The translations under genes were made by a program, and so were the position numbers. The notes beneath the pieces were generated by a model. The model was given only the letters and a program-made list of their open reading frames with translations, had not been told where the DNA came from and ran no database searches. Below, one piece after another: positions 35,463-44,737 of a DNA stretch of 64,000 nt; the first letter of the stretch is position 1; every line of letters starts with the position of its first letter. The DNA comes from Falsibacillus albus (lineage in GTDB: Bacteria > Bacillota > Bacilli > Bacillales > DSM-25281), in the NCBI RefSeq assembly GCF_003668575.1, contig NZ_RCVZ01000003.1:8430-72429 (forward strand), in the 5' to 3' direction.

Positions 35463-36680
35463 TTAGAAAAATTTGAATTTACCTTTTTTCAGAACGGTTG
35501 ATACGCCGCCAATCATGAATAGAGCTCGGTTGTCGATGACTTTTTTCATGAATGAAGCTTTTGTACCCATTAGCTTTTTGCCGTAGACAACACCGATTGC
35601 ATCGTCTTCACCAAGTGAGCATACAGTTCCTTTAATGTCTGGAGTGAATGTTTCCAGCTCTTCCTTGCCATGTACCAACGCGGATAAGTTGCGTGCGACG
35701 ACTTCACCTTGCTGCATGGCAATTTGTGCAGTCGGCGGATAAGGACGGTTGATCTCTTCATTGATGATCAAAGAAGAATCACCGATGACGAAAATGTTGT
35801 CATGTCCTGGAGCACGAAGGTCAGGCTGAACTTTGACGCGGGCACGCATGTTTTCGATGCCGGCTTTTTCGATTACGTGGCTTCCTCTTACACCTGCAGC
35901 CCATACAACTGTTCCAGCTTTGATTTCCTCTGGCTCATCTTCGCCTTTGGCAACCATGATACCTTCAGGAGTTGCTTCTTTAATAGCCGTTCCGATGCGG
36001 AATTCCACACCTTTTTTCTCAAGCTTAGCCACTGCATATTTAACAAGCTCTTCATCAAATCCTGGAAGAACCATTGGTGCTGCTTCCACACAAATGATGC
36101 GGACTTTTTGGAAATCGACATCATAATCACGGCAAAGCTCAGGAACACGGTTCGTTAATTCTCCCAAGAATTCGATTCCTGTGAAGCCTGCTCCTCCAAC
36201 GACGATCGTCAATCTTTCGTCCTTTTTCTCTTCTTCCGTGTTGTAAGTAGCAAATTGATATTCGATGTGCTCACGGATTTGACGGGCATTGTTCACGTTT
36301 GTAATTGTGAAGGCATGATCCTTTAATCCCTTGATGCCGAATGTTTCAGATTCGCCACCAAGCGCGAATACTAAATAATCGTATTCCACTTCACCTGTAT
36401 TAAGGACGACTTTTTTATCTTCCGTATTGATATCTTCAACAGTCGCTTCAATGAATTCCACTTTATTGCGGTCGATGACATTGCTGACGTCATAGCGAAC
36501 ACGATCGTGATGCAAAGTTCCAGCTGAAGCTTCATGAAGCCAAGTTGTTTCATAATGGTAATCATTTTTGTTCACCAATACGATTTCCGCTTCATTGACA
36601 CCTACAAGTTTTTGAAGGCGGGTAACCACCATTAATCCACCGTACCCTGCGCCTAGAACAACAATTTTAGACTTTCTCAA
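35463..36680 (-). CDS. yumB: NADH dehydrogenase-like flavoprotein YumB
   Basis: 405 residues (B. subtilis YumB 406). Type II NADH dehydrogenase family: FAD motif [13 protein letters not shown] at the N-terminus, second Rossmann motif [16 protein letters not shown] (about 170), [10 protein letters not shown] (about 300), [14 protein letters not shown], and a conserved tail [15 protein letters not shown]. Membrane-peripheral oxidoreductase, probably feeding electrons from NAD(P)H to quinone. TTG at 36680 starts [15 protein letters not shown] codons further up overlap the AAGGTGG ribosome site. Confidence 0.92.
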   Translation of the reverse strand: MRKSKIVVLGAGYGGLMVVTRLQKLVGVNEAEIVLVNKNDYHYETTWLHEASAGTLHHDRVRYDVSNVIDRNKVEFIEATVEDINTEDKKVVLNTGEVEYDYLVFALGGESETFGIKGLKDHAFTITNVNNARQIREHIEYQFATYNTEEEKKDERLTIVVGGAGFTGIEFLGELTNRVPELCRDYDVDFQKVRIICVEAAPMVLPGFDEELVKYAVAKLEKKGVEFRIGTAIKEATPEGIMVAKGEDEPEEIKAGTVVWAAGVRGSHVIEKAGIENMRARVKVQPDLRAPGHDNIFVIGDSSLIINEEINRPYPPTAQIAMQQGEVVARNLSALVHGKEELETFTPDIKGTVCSLGEDDAIGVVYGKKLMGTKASFMKKVIDNRALFMIGGVSTVLKKGKFKFF

Positions 36681-36750
36681 AAGAATCACTTCCACCTTTT
36701 TGTATTTTGATTTGTGCTTGAGATACTATTAGCATCCGCTGCAATATTCA

Positions 36751-36779
36751 ATTTTATTTGTGCCAATTTCCATTCGCAA
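36751..36779 (-). promoter_or_regulatory. Probable sigma-A promoter of yumB
   Basis: Minus strand TTGCGA (36779-36774), 17 nt, TAAAAT (36756-36751). Confidence 0.5.
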
Positions 36780-36783
36780 AGTA

Positions 36784-36801
36784 TGTGATATACTTCACGA
36801 A
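36784..36801. promoter_or_regulatory. Rex-like operator candidate upstream of yumB
   Basis: ATGTGATATACTTCACGA matches 11 of 14 fixed positions of TTGTGAAnnnnTTCACAA, the Rex box that senses NADH/NAD+. It adjoins the -35 of yumB. In B. subtilis Rex controls the other NADH dehydrogenase gene, ndh; control of yumB is inferred. Confidence 0.4.
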
Positions 36802-37060
36802 TAACATCAAAAAAATGTACGAAAAATGTCATAAAATATTTATAAAATGCCTCCATTACATATTATTCTTTTTACTTTTCTTTTTCAAGATATATATAGG
36901 AATAAATAAAACTTAAGAATATTATGAAAATGAAACCGGATACAATCCGACTTTAATACTGATTTTTCTAAAAATTAAACAAATTCATTGTGAAGGCAAA
37001 AACTTAATATGATATTATTAAAGAAGAAATTTTGGCTCGATTAGCATTGGAGGGAGCACA

Positions 37061-38056
37061 TTGAAAGAAGATCAAAAAGTCTATGATATCACCATTATTG
37101 GCGGAGGTCCTACCGGTTTGTTCACTGCATTTTATGGAGGGATGAGACAGGCGACGGTAAAGATCATCGAAAGCCTGCCCACGCTCGGCGGACAGCTTTC
37201 AGCGTTGTATCCCGAAAAGTACATATATGATGTTGCCGGTTTTCCGAAAGTGCGTGCCCAGGAGCTGGTAAATAATCTAAAAGCGCAGCTCAAGAAATTC
37301 GAACCGACATCTTGCCTCGAACAAGCGGTTGAAAAGCTTGAAAAGCAAGCTGATGGAATCTTCAAGCTGACAACCGACAAAGAAATCCATTATTCAAAAA
37401 CAGTCATTATCACAGCGGGAAATGGAGCATTCCAGCCACGCAGGCTTGAGCTTGAAAATGCATCCGCTTATGATGGGAAAAACCTTCACTACTTTGTGGA
37501 TGACTTGAATTCATTTGCCGGCCAAAAAGTGGTCATATGCGGCGGCGGGGATTCCGCTGTCGATTGGGCATTGATGCTCGAATCCATTGCGGAAAAAGTG
37601 ACAATCGTCCATAGACGTGATAAATTCCGGGCACATGAACACAGTGTTGAAAATTTAAGGAATTCCAAAGTTGAAATCAAAACCCCTTTTGTCCCGACAG
37701 AATTGATCGGGGATGAAAACGGGGTGAAACAGCTCGTTCTCGAAGAAGTCCGCGGAGATGAAAAATCCGTCCTTGATTTAGACTCACTTATTGTCAATTT
37801 TGGATTCATTTCCTCCTTGGGTCCGATCAAGGATTGGGGATTGGATATCGAGAAAAACTCCATCGTCGTCAACTCGAAAATGGAAACAAACATCCCCGGC
37901 ATCTACGCAGCCGGCGACATTTGTACGTACGAAGGAAAAGTAAAGCTCATCGCCTGTGGTTTCGGTGAAGCCCCTACAGCCGTAAACAACGCGAAATCCT
38001 ACATGGATCCGAAAGCAAGGCTGCAGCCGATGCACAGCACCTCTATGTTTGATTAA
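37061..38056 (+). CDS. yumC: Ferredoxin/flavodoxin--NADP+ reductase YumC
   Basis: 331 residues, thioredoxin-reductase-like fold without the redox Cys pair. FAD motif [45 protein letters not shown] motif [24 protein letters not shown]. Nearly identical in layout to B. subtilis YumC, which reduces ferredoxin and flavodoxin and is essential there. TTG start at 37061, behind GGAGGGAG, matches the family N-terminus. Confidence 0.96.
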   Translation: MKEDQKVYDITIIGGGPTGLFTAFYGGMRQATVKIIESLPTLGGQLSALYPEKYIYDVAGFPKVRAQELVNNLKAQLKKFEPTSCLEQAVEKLEKQADGIFKLTTDKEIHYSKTVIITAGNGAFQPRRLELENASAYDGKNLHYFVDDLNSFAGQKVVICGGGDSAVDWALMLESIAEKVTIVHRRDKFRAHEHSVENLRNSKVEIKTPFVPTELIGDENGVKQLVLEEVRGDEKSVLDLDSLIVNFGFISSLGPIKDWGLDIEKNSIVVNSKMETNIPGIYAAGDICTYEGKVKLIACGFGEAPTAVNNAKSYMDPKARLQPMHSTSMFD

Positions 38057-38074
38057 ATATGACACATAAAGAAG

Positions 38075-38108
38075 AAGACGCTTCCTCAATTGAGGAAGCG
38101 TCTTTTCA
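38075..38108 (+). terminator. Terminator of yumC
   Basis: AAGACGCTTCCTC, aatt, GAGGAAGCGTCTT, then TTC. Confidence 0.88.
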
Positions 38109-38226
38109 TCTGATGGTTAAAGGCTGAAAAACAGGAATTCATCCATTCTTTCATTTAGTTTAATTATTTCCCTCAAGGGTAGACAAAATAAAAGAGACAA
38201 ATTGAAAAAAAGGGTGATTATGAACA

Positions 38227-38868
38227 ATGAATGTACTTGTCATCGGTGCAAACGGGACTACAGGAAGGCATGTCGTCAAACTGCTTGCTGAAAGCAACCA
38301 GCATCTTGTTAAGGCAATGATCCGCAAGACAGAGCAGACGGAGGATATGGAGAAATTGGGTGCGAAACCTATCATTGCCGATTTGGAACAGGATTTCAGT
38401 TATGCAGTTGAAGATGTCAACGCCATCATTTTTGCAGCGGGATCTGGTTCAAAAACAGGTCCAGACAAAACGACGGCAATTGATGAAGAAGGTGCGAAGA
38501 AAGCCGTCGATATCGCCTGCAGAAAAGGGATCCAACGTTTCATCATGCTCAGCTCAATGGGCGCCGATAATCCTGATGCAGGCCCTGAAGGCTTGCAGCA
38601 TTATTTGAAAGCTAAGCAAAGTGCAGACAAACATTTACAGGAGAGCAGCTTGAACTACACCATCGTCCGTCCTGGAAGTTTGACAAATGACAGCGACACA
38701 GGAAAAATACAAGCAAAAGAAAAAATTGAAAACAGAAACACCGATATCTCCAGGGAAAATGTTGCAAAAGTACTTGTCGAATCTCTTGTTACGCCAAACG
38801 TATACCATAAAACATTTGAAATCTTGAATGGTGATGTAGACATTCATACAGCGTTGGAAGAACTATAG
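38227..38868 (+). CDS. Atypical SDR / NAD(P)-binding protein, YhfK-like
   Basis: 213 residues. Rossmann motif LVIGANGTTGRHVVKLL at the N-terminus; AIIFAAGSGSKTGPDKT, FIMLSSMGADNP, YLKAKQSADKHLQESSLNYTIVRPGSL are typical of the YhfK/NmrA-like group, with the YxxxK replaced by a related AKxxAD arrangement. Cytosolic; probably an NAD(P)H-dependent reductase or sensor. Ribosome site AAGGGTGAT is 12 nt from ATG. Confidence 0.82.
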   Translation: MNVLVIGANGTTGRHVVKLLAESNQHLVKAMIRKTEQTEDMEKLGAKPIIADLEQDFSYAVEDVNAIIFAAGSGSKTGPDKTTAIDEEGAKKAVDIACRKGIQRFIMLSSMGADNPDAGPEGLQHYLKAKQSADKHLQESSLNYTIVRPGSLTNDSDTGKIQAKEKIENRNTDISRENVAKVLVESLVTPNVYHKTFEILNGDVDIHTALEEL

Positions 38869-38891
38869 ACCAACATATTTTCCTTATTTAA

Positions 38892-38925
38892 AAGGAGGTT
38901 GAAGCAACCAGTCTTCAACCTCCTT
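38892..38925. terminator. Bidirectional terminator
   Basis: AAGGAGGTTGAAG / CTTCAACCTCCTT, between two convergent genes. Confidence 0.85.
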
Positions 38926-38938
38926 CATTTTGCTATTA

Positions 38939-39832
38939 TCAATAGTCATGACTTAAACAGTATCCAGGATTAGGGAACACTGGATCCATGAATGTCGGAG
39001 AAGCGCCCAGCCACCCTGGAGACCACCGTTCAGCCTCAAACATCTGACCGAATGGGCTGCCTTGGCCACCTGGCATCATCCCCCCAGGCTGCCCGCCGCC
39101 ACCGGGCATTTGGCCAAACGATCCAAATGGACTTCCCTGCCCGCCTTGCGGTGCTCCTCCGCCCGGCTGGCCTCCTCCGCCTAAGATCTGACCGAATGGG
39201 CTGCCTTGACCACCTGGCATCATCCCTCCAGGCTGCCCGCCGCCTCCTGGCATTTGGCCAAACGATCCAAATGGACTTCCCTGGCCTCCTTGCGGTGCTC
39301 CTCCGCCTTGCTGGCCTCCTCCGCCAAACATCTGGCCGAATGGACTGCCCTGCTGCCCTCCCTGCTGAGAGCCGCCGCCTCCCGCCTGGCCACTTTGTCC
39401 TCCTCCTTGACCGCCGCCGAATTGTTTAAGGCTCTGCTGGAGCTGCTTCATGTAATCCTGCTGCTGGCTTCCGGAACCTCCCTTTTGCTGTTGCTGGCCA
39501 CCTTGAGATTGCCCGCCGCCTTGACCTTGAGATGGCTGCGAAGATTTTTGCTTCGAAGGTGATGGCGGTTTATCCAATGCTTTGACTTTTTGAATATCTT
39601 TGACATTGGCTTGATTGAGTGTAAGCTCAGGAAAGCTTAAAAACATGACCGTTCCGCTATTTTTGTCCATTTTCACGATGAAAACATCTTTCTCAGCGTT
39701 ATTTGTAAAGGTGATTTTTGTCCATTTATATCTTTGCTGTTTTATATCATCCGTCGAGTTCAACCGATGGAACGCTGTATATGGATATGGATGCCCATAC
39801 ATATCCTCATTCCCCTTTCCGTAATATGACAT
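38939..39832 (-). CDS. Gly/Gln/Pro-rich repeat protein
   Basis: 297 residues. The first 85 residues are ordinary (KITFTNNAEKDVFIVKMDKNSGTVMFLSFPELTL). A Ser/Gln/Gly linker follows, then two full copies and one partial copy of a 48-residue unit built of QGSPFGQM, GGGGQPGG and APQGGQGSPFGSFGQMPG blocks. The 33-residue end (WSPGWLGASPTFMDPVFPNPGYCLSHDY) is not repetitive. No signal peptide. Looks like a structural or spore-surface protein; repeat number is likely variable. Ribosome site weak (GGGTGA abutting ATG). Confidence 0.7.
   Translation of the reverse strand: MSYYGKGNEDMYGHPYPYTAFHRLNSTDDIKQQRYKWTKITFTNNAEKDVFIVKMDKNSGTVMFLSFPELTLNQANVKDIQKVKALDKPPSPSKQKSSQPSQGQGGGQSQGGQQQQKGGSGSQQQDYMKQLQQSLKQFGGGQGGGQSGQAGGGGSQQGGQQGSPFGQMFGGGGQQGGGAPQGGQGSPFGSFGQMPGGGGQPGGMMPGGQGSPFGQILGGGGQPGGGAPQGGQGSPFGSFGQMPGGGGQPGGMMPGGQGSPFGQMFEAERWSPGWLGASPTFMDPVFPNPGYCLSHDY
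39041..39345. repeat. 144-bp tandem repeat inside the Gly/Gln-rich gene
   Basis: Unit begins (C)ATCTGACCGAATGG at 39041, recurs at 39185 and, with changes, at 39329: period 144 bp, in frame (48 codons). Confidence 0.85.
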
Positions 39833-39903
39833 TCACCCATATCATATGCTGAAGTGACATTCATTGGTGAAAGCTTTTTCTATAAAACCATCCATACACA
39901 CAT

Positions 39904-39939
39904 CAAAAAAAGCTAAGGTCAATTGCGACCTTAGCTTTT
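39904..39939 (-). terminator. Terminator of yutM
   Basis: AAAAGCTAAGGTC / GACCTTAGCTTTT with a T-run on the minus strand. Confidence 0.9.
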
Positions 39940-39951
39940 CTAACAAAAAAT

Positions 39952-40314
39952 TCAGCAGTTTTCCGGCGTTCCGGCGTTCTTCTTCGTACGGAAGCTTGAA
40001 CCGCATCCGCAGGAAGCGATGGCATTCGGATTATCGATCGTAAATCCGCCCCCCATCAACGATTGTTTATAGTCTACGGTCGTACCGTTCAAGATCGGGG
40101 CATCCTCTTTGCTGACGAGCACCTTGATACCATAATAATCGAGCTCAAAATCATCGGGATTTTTTTCATGTGCAAATCCCATTCCGTATGAAAGACCACT
40201 GCATCCTCCCCCATTTACGGAGACGCGGATGAACGCATTTTCTTCTTCATTCTCTTTCATCATGTCCTTTATATGAAAAGCTGCTGCTTCAGTAATGATG
40301 ACAACTTTATCCAA
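39952..40314 (-). CDS. yutM: HesB/IscA/ErpA-family iron-sulfur protein YutM
   Basis: 120 residues, as in B. subtilis. A-type carrier with its three cysteines: GGGCSGLSYGM (Cys about 46) and SCGCGSSFR (two Cys near the C-terminus). Carries Fe-S clusters to target enzymes such as LipA. TTG at 40314, 7 nt from GGGAGGTG, begins LDKVVIITEAAAFHIKDMM. Confidence 0.94.
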   Translation of the reverse strand: MDKVVIITEAAAFHIKDMMKENEEENAFIRVSVNGGGCSGLSYGMGFAHEKNPDDFELDYYGIKVLVSKEDAPILNGTTVDYKQSLMGGGFTIDNPNAIASCGCGSSFRTKKNAGTPENC

Positions 40315-40499
40315 TAGAATGCACCTCCCATTCTTTGCTTTATCCCTAGTATATACCCTATGCAAGTAAGTCTCAACAATCCTGTACTTCTAAAAAAAGT
40401 GTTACCATCTTTTGTTTCCACTAGTTCTTTTTACCTTCAAATCATGTATAATTACAAATAATATAAGCCTTTGGGCCTTGGGATAAAAGGAGGGGTATT

Positions 40500-41201
40500 G
40501 TGTTGGAAATTACACCTTTTTATAAAAAAACTATAACCTGTCCATTATGTAAAAATGGTTATCAAACAACCAAGATCCGTTCCCGTTTCGTTAAGGTTGA
40601 AAATCTTGATAGCGACTTTTGTCCAAACTATCAAGCCCCCGCCTCCATCAATCCTATACTATATAATGTCCATGTCTGTCCTTCATGCGGGTATTCTTCT
40701 ACAGAAGATTTCAATACTTTTTTTGTCCCTGTCATCAAAGAGGCGTTGATCGAAAAAGTCTCAAACGCCTGGAAACCAAGGGATTACGGCGGTCAGCGCG
40801 ATATTCCGACTGCCATAACGACATATAAACTCGCCGTTATTTGCGGTTTGCACAGACGGGAAAAGAAAGTTACCATCGCTGGTTTGTATTTAAGGATTGC
40901 ATGGCTGTACAGACTCCTTGAACAGAAGGACTGCGAAAATAGGTTTATGGGGCTTGCAGCAAAAGAGTATACTCAATCATATTCCGAGGATGATTATAAG
41001 GGGACTCAAATGTCAGAGGAGCGAATCCTCTACATGATCGCTGAGCTCTATCGAAGATTGGATCAAAACGAGGAAGCCGTAAGATATTTCTCAAGGGTCA
41101 TTGAAAAACAGCAGCATTCGATGGATAAAAAGGTCATCGAGCTGGCAAAGGAACAATGGCATGAAATGAAAGAAAAATATAGACACTCCAAATCCGGTTG
41201 A
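40500..41201 (+). CDS. DUF2225 family protein
   Basis: 233 residues. Two CxxC pairs near the N-terminus (TCPLCKNG at 13-20, VCPSCGYSS near 59-67) suggest one zinc site; the C-terminal half is TPR-like (LYLRIAWLYRLLEQ, MIAELYRRLDQNEEAVRYFSRVIE). Cytosolic, function unknown. GTG at 40500 or TTG at 40503 both fit AAGGAGGGG. Confidence 0.88.
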   Translation: MLEITPFYKKTITCPLCKNGYQTTKIRSRFVKVENLDSDFCPNYQAPASINPILYNVHVCPSCGYSSTEDFNTFFVPVIKEALIEKVSNAWKPRDYGGQRDIPTAITTYKLAVICGLHRREKKVTIAGLYLRIAWLYRLLEQKDCENRFMGLAAKEYTQSYSEDDYKGTQMSEERILYMIAELYRRLDQNEEAVRYFSRVIEKQQHSMDKKVIELAKEQWHEMKEKYRHSKSG

Positions 41202-41205
41202 ACAA

Positions 41206-41245
41206 AAAGCGGCCATTCTCAAAAAGAGATAGCCGCTTTATTTTA
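41206..41245 (+). terminator. Terminator of the DUF2225 gene
   Basis: AAAGCGGC-ATTCTC / GAGAT-GCCGCTTT stem followed by ATTTTAT. Confidence 0.75.
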
Positions 41246-41297
41246 TCAGGCTGGCAAAGTTTCTTGCAGGAAAAATAAACTTTGCTGCTTGCTTCGA

Positions 41298-41534
41298 TCA
41301 GAACATCGGGTTCTCCTCAAGAAATTGATAAATCTCATCCACCAATGCCTTTGGGGTTTCTGCACTTACGACTTCTCCATTGACCAAAGCATAGAAAGAA
41401 GCTGCACATTTGCCGCAATAGCCTAAACAACCATATTCAATAATATCCAAGTTTGGATCACGTTCCAATATTTCAAGCGCTTCCTGCGCTCCACTTGCAA
41501 GATTGCTAATACAAAATTCTATTATAGGCTTCAT
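41298..41534 (-). CDS. yuzB: YuzB (DUF1450) small cysteine protein
   Basis: 78 residues, same length as B. subtilis YuzB. IEFCISNL, then [24 protein letters not shown]: four cysteines in a thioredoxin-like ferredoxin arrangement. Role unknown; it sits beside flavoprotein and Fe-S genes, so redox or metal binding is plausible. Confidence 0.92.
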   Translation of the reverse strand: MKPIIEFCISNLASGAQEALEILERDPNLDIIEYGCLGYCGKCAASFYALVNGEVVSAETPKALVDEIYQFLEENPMF

Positions 41535-41831
41535 TCCATTTCACCTCACTACTACTTGATAATCCTACAACTTTTCATTTCTAACGTCAATTATTGACGT
41601 TCCCATCATTTGTATGTCAGATAATCGAGAATTTTGCCTAATTCTGTTGTGAATTCCGATGGATTTCGATATACTTTTTATGAAATTACTATAGGGGAAT
41701 AAAATTTTCCTACGAATTAATCATCACATTGAAAATGCTTTCTTCATCAAATTATTTCATGTGGATAAGCTGTCGTTTTAAAAAAACATCTATGTATGCG
41801 AAATCAACCATAGCAAAAGAGGGGAAATTCA

Positions 41832-42899
41832 ATGAAAAAATTAGTCCTGCTGGGCGGCGGTTATGGGAACATGCGAGTTTTACTAAGATTGTTGCCGAAT
41901 CAGCTTCCAGAAGATGTTTCAATCACCTTGATCGATAAAGTTCCTTATCACTGTTTAAAAACCGAATATTACGCATTGGCCGCAGGTACAATTTCAGATC
42001 ATCATGTAAGGGTGGCATTTCCAGAGCACCCTAGATTATCAATCAAATATGGTGAGGTCACAAGTGTGAATACGGAGGAAAAGAAAGTCTTTTTAAAAGA
42101 CGATGATGCCATCTCGTACGATGACCTCATTATCGGATTAGGCTGTGAGGACAAATATCATAACGTGCCAGGAGCTGATGAGTTTACTTACAGCATTCAA
42201 TCCATCGAAAAGTCCCGGGCTACATACCAAATGCTGAACAATCTCCCTGCCCAATCGGTTGTGGGTATTGTGGGAGCCGGCTTGAGCGGTGTGGAATTAG
42301 CAAGCGAATTGCGTGAAAGCCGCCCTGATCTAAACATCAAATTATTTGATAGAGGGAAAGTCATACTATCTGCATTCCCGGAACGACTCAGCAATTATGT
42401 ACAAGGGTGGTTTGAAAAACACGGCGTAGAAATCGTCAACAATGCAAACATTACAAAGGTTGAACCGAATATCGTCTACAATCATGATGAACCGATTGAG
42501 TGCGACGCGATCGTGTGGACAGCGGGAATACAGCCTGTTGAACTTGTAAGGGAAATGGATGTCGAAAAAGATCCATCCGGCAGGGTCGTTCTTTCCAAAT
42601 ACCATAACATTCCAACTGATGAGCATGTGTATGTTGTCGGCGATTGTGCAAGCCTGCCGCATGCGCCAAGTGCACAGCTGGCAGAAGGACAGGCCGAACA
42701 AATCGTCCAAGTCTTGACAAAACGCTGGAATAACGAATCACTTCCGGAAGAATTGCCTCGCATTAAAGTTAAAGGTGTGCTTGGGTCCCTTGGCAAAAAA
42801 CAAGGGTTCGGGCTTTTGAATGAAAGAGCTGTTACCGGAAGGGTCGCCCGACTTTTGAAATCAGGCATATTATGGATGTATAAATACCACAACGGTTGA
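41832..42899 (+). CDS. yutJ: NADH dehydrogenase-like flavoprotein YutJ
   Basis: 355 residues, same length as B. subtilis YutJ. FAD motif LVLLGGGYGNMRVL (Asn where the family usually has Gly), VGIVGAGLSGVELASELRE (about 145), VYVVGDCASLPHAPSAQLAEGQAEQ. A type II NADH-dehydrogenase-like oxidoreductase with unknown acceptor. ATG follows AGAGGGG. Confidence 0.92.
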   Translation: MKKLVLLGGGYGNMRVLLRLLPNQLPEDVSITLIDKVPYHCLKTEYYALAAGTISDHHVRVAFPEHPRLSIKYGEVTSVNTEEKKVFLKDDDAISYDDLIIGLGCEDKYHNVPGADEFTYSIQSIEKSRATYQMLNNLPAQSVVGIVGAGLSGVELASELRESRPDLNIKLFDRGKVILSAFPERLSNYVQGWFEKHGVEIVNNANITKVEPNIVYNHDEPIECDAIVWTAGIQPVELVREMDVEKDPSGRVVLSKYHNIPTDEHVYVVGDCASLPHAPSAQLAEGQAEQIVQVLTKRWNNESLPEELPRIKVKGVLGSLGKKQGFGLLNERAVTGRVARLLKSGILWMYKYHNG

Positions 42900-42904
42900 T
42901 ATAA

Positions 42905-42941
42905 AAAAAGTGATTTTTCATTGATGAAAAATCACTTTTTT
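42905..42941. terminator. Bidirectional terminator
   Basis: AAAAAGTGATTTTTCAT, tg, ATGAAAAATCACTTTTT: 17-bp stem between yutJ and yuzD. Confidence 0.9.
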
Positions 42942-42956
42942 ATTTCTTTGCAGGTT

Positions 42957-43280
42957 TCAGCCTGCTGTATAGCCGTACTTCTCAAACTCTTCATAAACGG
43001 CTTTCAGTTTAGGATTTCCTTCACCGACAATGACTCCTTCAACAAGAACAACAGGGAAAAACATGTCCTCATCGACCACTCTCAAGGCAAAATCCTTTAA
43101 GCCATCTTCTTCGGGAGGATTATTAATATCTATGTATCTAATCTTGAATGTTTGATTGGGATATCTCCTGGAAATAGCAGCTTGAAGCCATTCATAGGTA
43201 TCTTTCGATGATGGCAGGTTCACACAGCTCGCACAGATGACCTCTGCCCCATAAATCTGGATTTCAATTTCTTTTCTCAT
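42957..43280 (-). CDS. yuzD: YuzD (DUF1462)
   Basis: 107 residues (B. subtilis YuzD 108). [28 protein letters not shown] holds a CxxC in thioredoxin-like position; [25 protein letters not shown] closes the domain. Function unknown. ATG at 43280 behind AGGAGGGGATGGGGA; longer frames run through the yutI promoter. Divergent from yutI. Confidence 0.9.
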   Translation of the reverse strand: MRKEIEIQIYGAEVICASCVNLPSSKDTYEWLQAAISRRYPNQTFKIRYIDINNPPEEDGLKDFALRVVDEDMFFPVVLVEGVIVGEGNPKLKAVYEEFEKYGYTAG

Positions 43281-43426
43281 TCCCCATCCCCTCCTATATT
43301 CATATTGTACATAAAATGAAAAAAATCTTAAACTGTGAAAAGCTGACAATAGAAATCGTAAGTTCACCGATAGATTTTTTTCTTCTATGTCATTATAATA
43401 GGAGTATGGAAAGGAGTCGATATGAA

Positions 43427-43663
43427 ATGACTGAACAAACGATGACAGATCAAGTCCAGGAAGTACTAGATAAATTACGCCCATTCTTGCTTCGCGATGG
43501 CGGCGACTGTGAACTTGTCGATGTAGAGGAAGGCGTTGTTAAACTTCGCCTGTTGGGTGCTTGCGGAAGCTGCCCAAGTTCTACTATTACACTCAAAGCA
43601 GGCATCGAGCGCGCACTTCTTGAAGAAGTTCCTGGAGTTGTGGAAGTCGAACAAGTATTTTAA
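43427..43663 (+). CDS. yutI: NifU C-terminal-domain (Nfu) Fe-S scaffold YutI
   Basis: 78 residues. [20 protein letters not shown] and [21 protein letters not shown] with the CxxC cluster-binding pair. Carries Fe-S clusters from the Suf scaffold to apoproteins. ATG at 43427 is 10 nt from AAAGGAG and gives the family start MTEQ. Confidence 0.95.
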   Translation: MTEQTMTDQVQEVLDKLRPFLLRDGGDCELVDVEEGVVKLRLLGACGSCPSSTITLKAGIERALLEEVPGVVEVEQVF

Positions 43664-43675
43664 TAAAAAAATTTT

Positions 43676-43708
43676 AAGCAGCTGGCTACGGCCAGCTGCT
43701 TTTTTATT
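43676..43708. terminator. Bidirectional terminator
   Basis: AAGCAGCTGGC, tacg, GCCAGCTGCTT, then TTTTATT; the convergent dehydrogenase gene stops inside its right flank. Confidence 0.9.
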
Positions 43709-44663
43709 TGACCTCAGTCACAGGTTCTCTTCCTGACAGTACGGCATCAATATTTTCAGTGCATAGATCCATCATCGAATACCTCGTCTGAATAGATGAG
43801 CTGCCAATATGGGGCAAAGCCAAAACATTTTTCAAAGATAATAGCGGATGTTCCGCCCCGATTGGTTCGTTTTCAAACACATCCAACCCTGCTCCAGCAA
43901 TCTCCCCATTTATCAGCGCATTGTACAATGTCCTCTCATCGACAATGGGTCCTCTGGCCGCATTGATGAAGTAAGAGGTGGCTTTCATTTTTTGAAAAGC
44001 CTCTGCACCGAATGCACCTTCCGTTTCTTCCGTCAAAGGGGCCAAACACACTACGAAGTCAGAGTCAGCCAGCAGCCCGTCAAAATCTGTATAAACCGCA
44101 TTCAGCTCTTGTTCTGCCTGAGTTCTTCTCGATCGATTATGATATAGGATCTTCATATTGAAGCCCTTTGCCCTTCTCGCAACAGCTTCACCAATGCTGC
44201 CCATTCCGAAAATCCCGATCGTTTTCCCAAAAATATCTCCCCCTGCAAGCAATAGGGGGGACCAGCTTTTCCAATTGCCTTCCTTAACGAATTGGGCGGC
44301 CTCGCCAATCCTTCTTGCCGATGCCATCAGCAGTGCAAATGTCAAATCTGCTGTGGTCTCGGTCAATACATCTGGTGTGTTGCAGACGCGGATACCCGAT
44401 TTATTCGCAAAAGGAATGTCTATATTGTCATAACCCACCGCAAGATTTGCTATGACTTGAAGCCTGTTGGCGCCTTCTAATAATTCTTCATCCAAACGAT
44501 CTGACAACATAGACAATACTGCATCGGCACCTTTAATTTTTTCCTGCAGCCACTCCCTCGGCGCCGCCCTTTCCTCAGATTCCCACATATCGATGCAATA
44601 CTTTTTTTTCAAAGAAGCAAGTGCTTTTTCTGGCAGCTTTCTCGTGATAACAATTTTGTACAT
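43704..44663 (-). CDS. D-isomer-specific 2-hydroxyacid dehydrogenase
   Basis: 319 residues. NAD-binding motif GKTIGIFGMGSIGEAVARR (about 147-165); catalytic Arg in NAARGPIVDE (about 234), Glu in GLDVFENEP (about 263) and His in LPHIGSSS (about 282). Closest to glyoxylate/hydroxypyruvate reductases, which reduce glyoxylate or hydroxypyruvate with NAD(P)H. Ribosome site AAAGGATT. Confidence 0.88.
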   Translation of the reverse strand: MYKIVITRKLPEKALASLKKKYCIDMWESEERAAPREWLQEKIKGADAVLSMLSDRLDEELLEGANRLQVIANLAVGYDNIDIPFANKSGIRVCNTPDVLTETTADLTFALLMASARRIGEAAQFVKEGNWKSWSPLLLAGGDIFGKTIGIFGMGSIGEAVARRAKGFNMKILYHNRSRRTQAEQELNAVYTDFDGLLADSDFVVCLAPLTEETEGAFGAEAFQKMKATSYFINAARGPIVDERTLYNALINGEIAGAGLDVFENEPIGAEHPLLSLKNVLALPHIGSSSIQTRYSMMDLCTENIDAVLSGREPVTEVK

Positions 44664-44737
44664 AGCGATTTCAATCCTTTAGTTGTCTTTCTTATTATCT
44701 TATCACAAGGCTGCTTACGTAAACATTGCTGGAAGTT

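Larger units (their letters stand above)
36681..37060. other. Divergent promoter region yumB-yumC
   Basis: 380 nt, very AT-rich. It carries the yumB promoter and a Rex-like box (separate entries). Toward yumC, AATTCATTGTGAAGGC near 36981 offers a TTGTGA -35 candidate but no clean -10. No RNA element or small gene seen. Confidence 0.45.

Noticed and set aside
38939-39040. Frameshifted C-terminus of the Gly/Gln-rich protein
   Set aside because: The non-repetitive tail (MDPVFPNPGY) reads as a plausible protein end and stops just before a terminator; no alternative frame extends the repeat.
39041-39345. CRISPR-like array in the repeat-rich stretch
   Set aside because: The 144-bp units are contiguous, in frame and encode Gly/Pro/Gln blocks; there are no spacers or cas genes.
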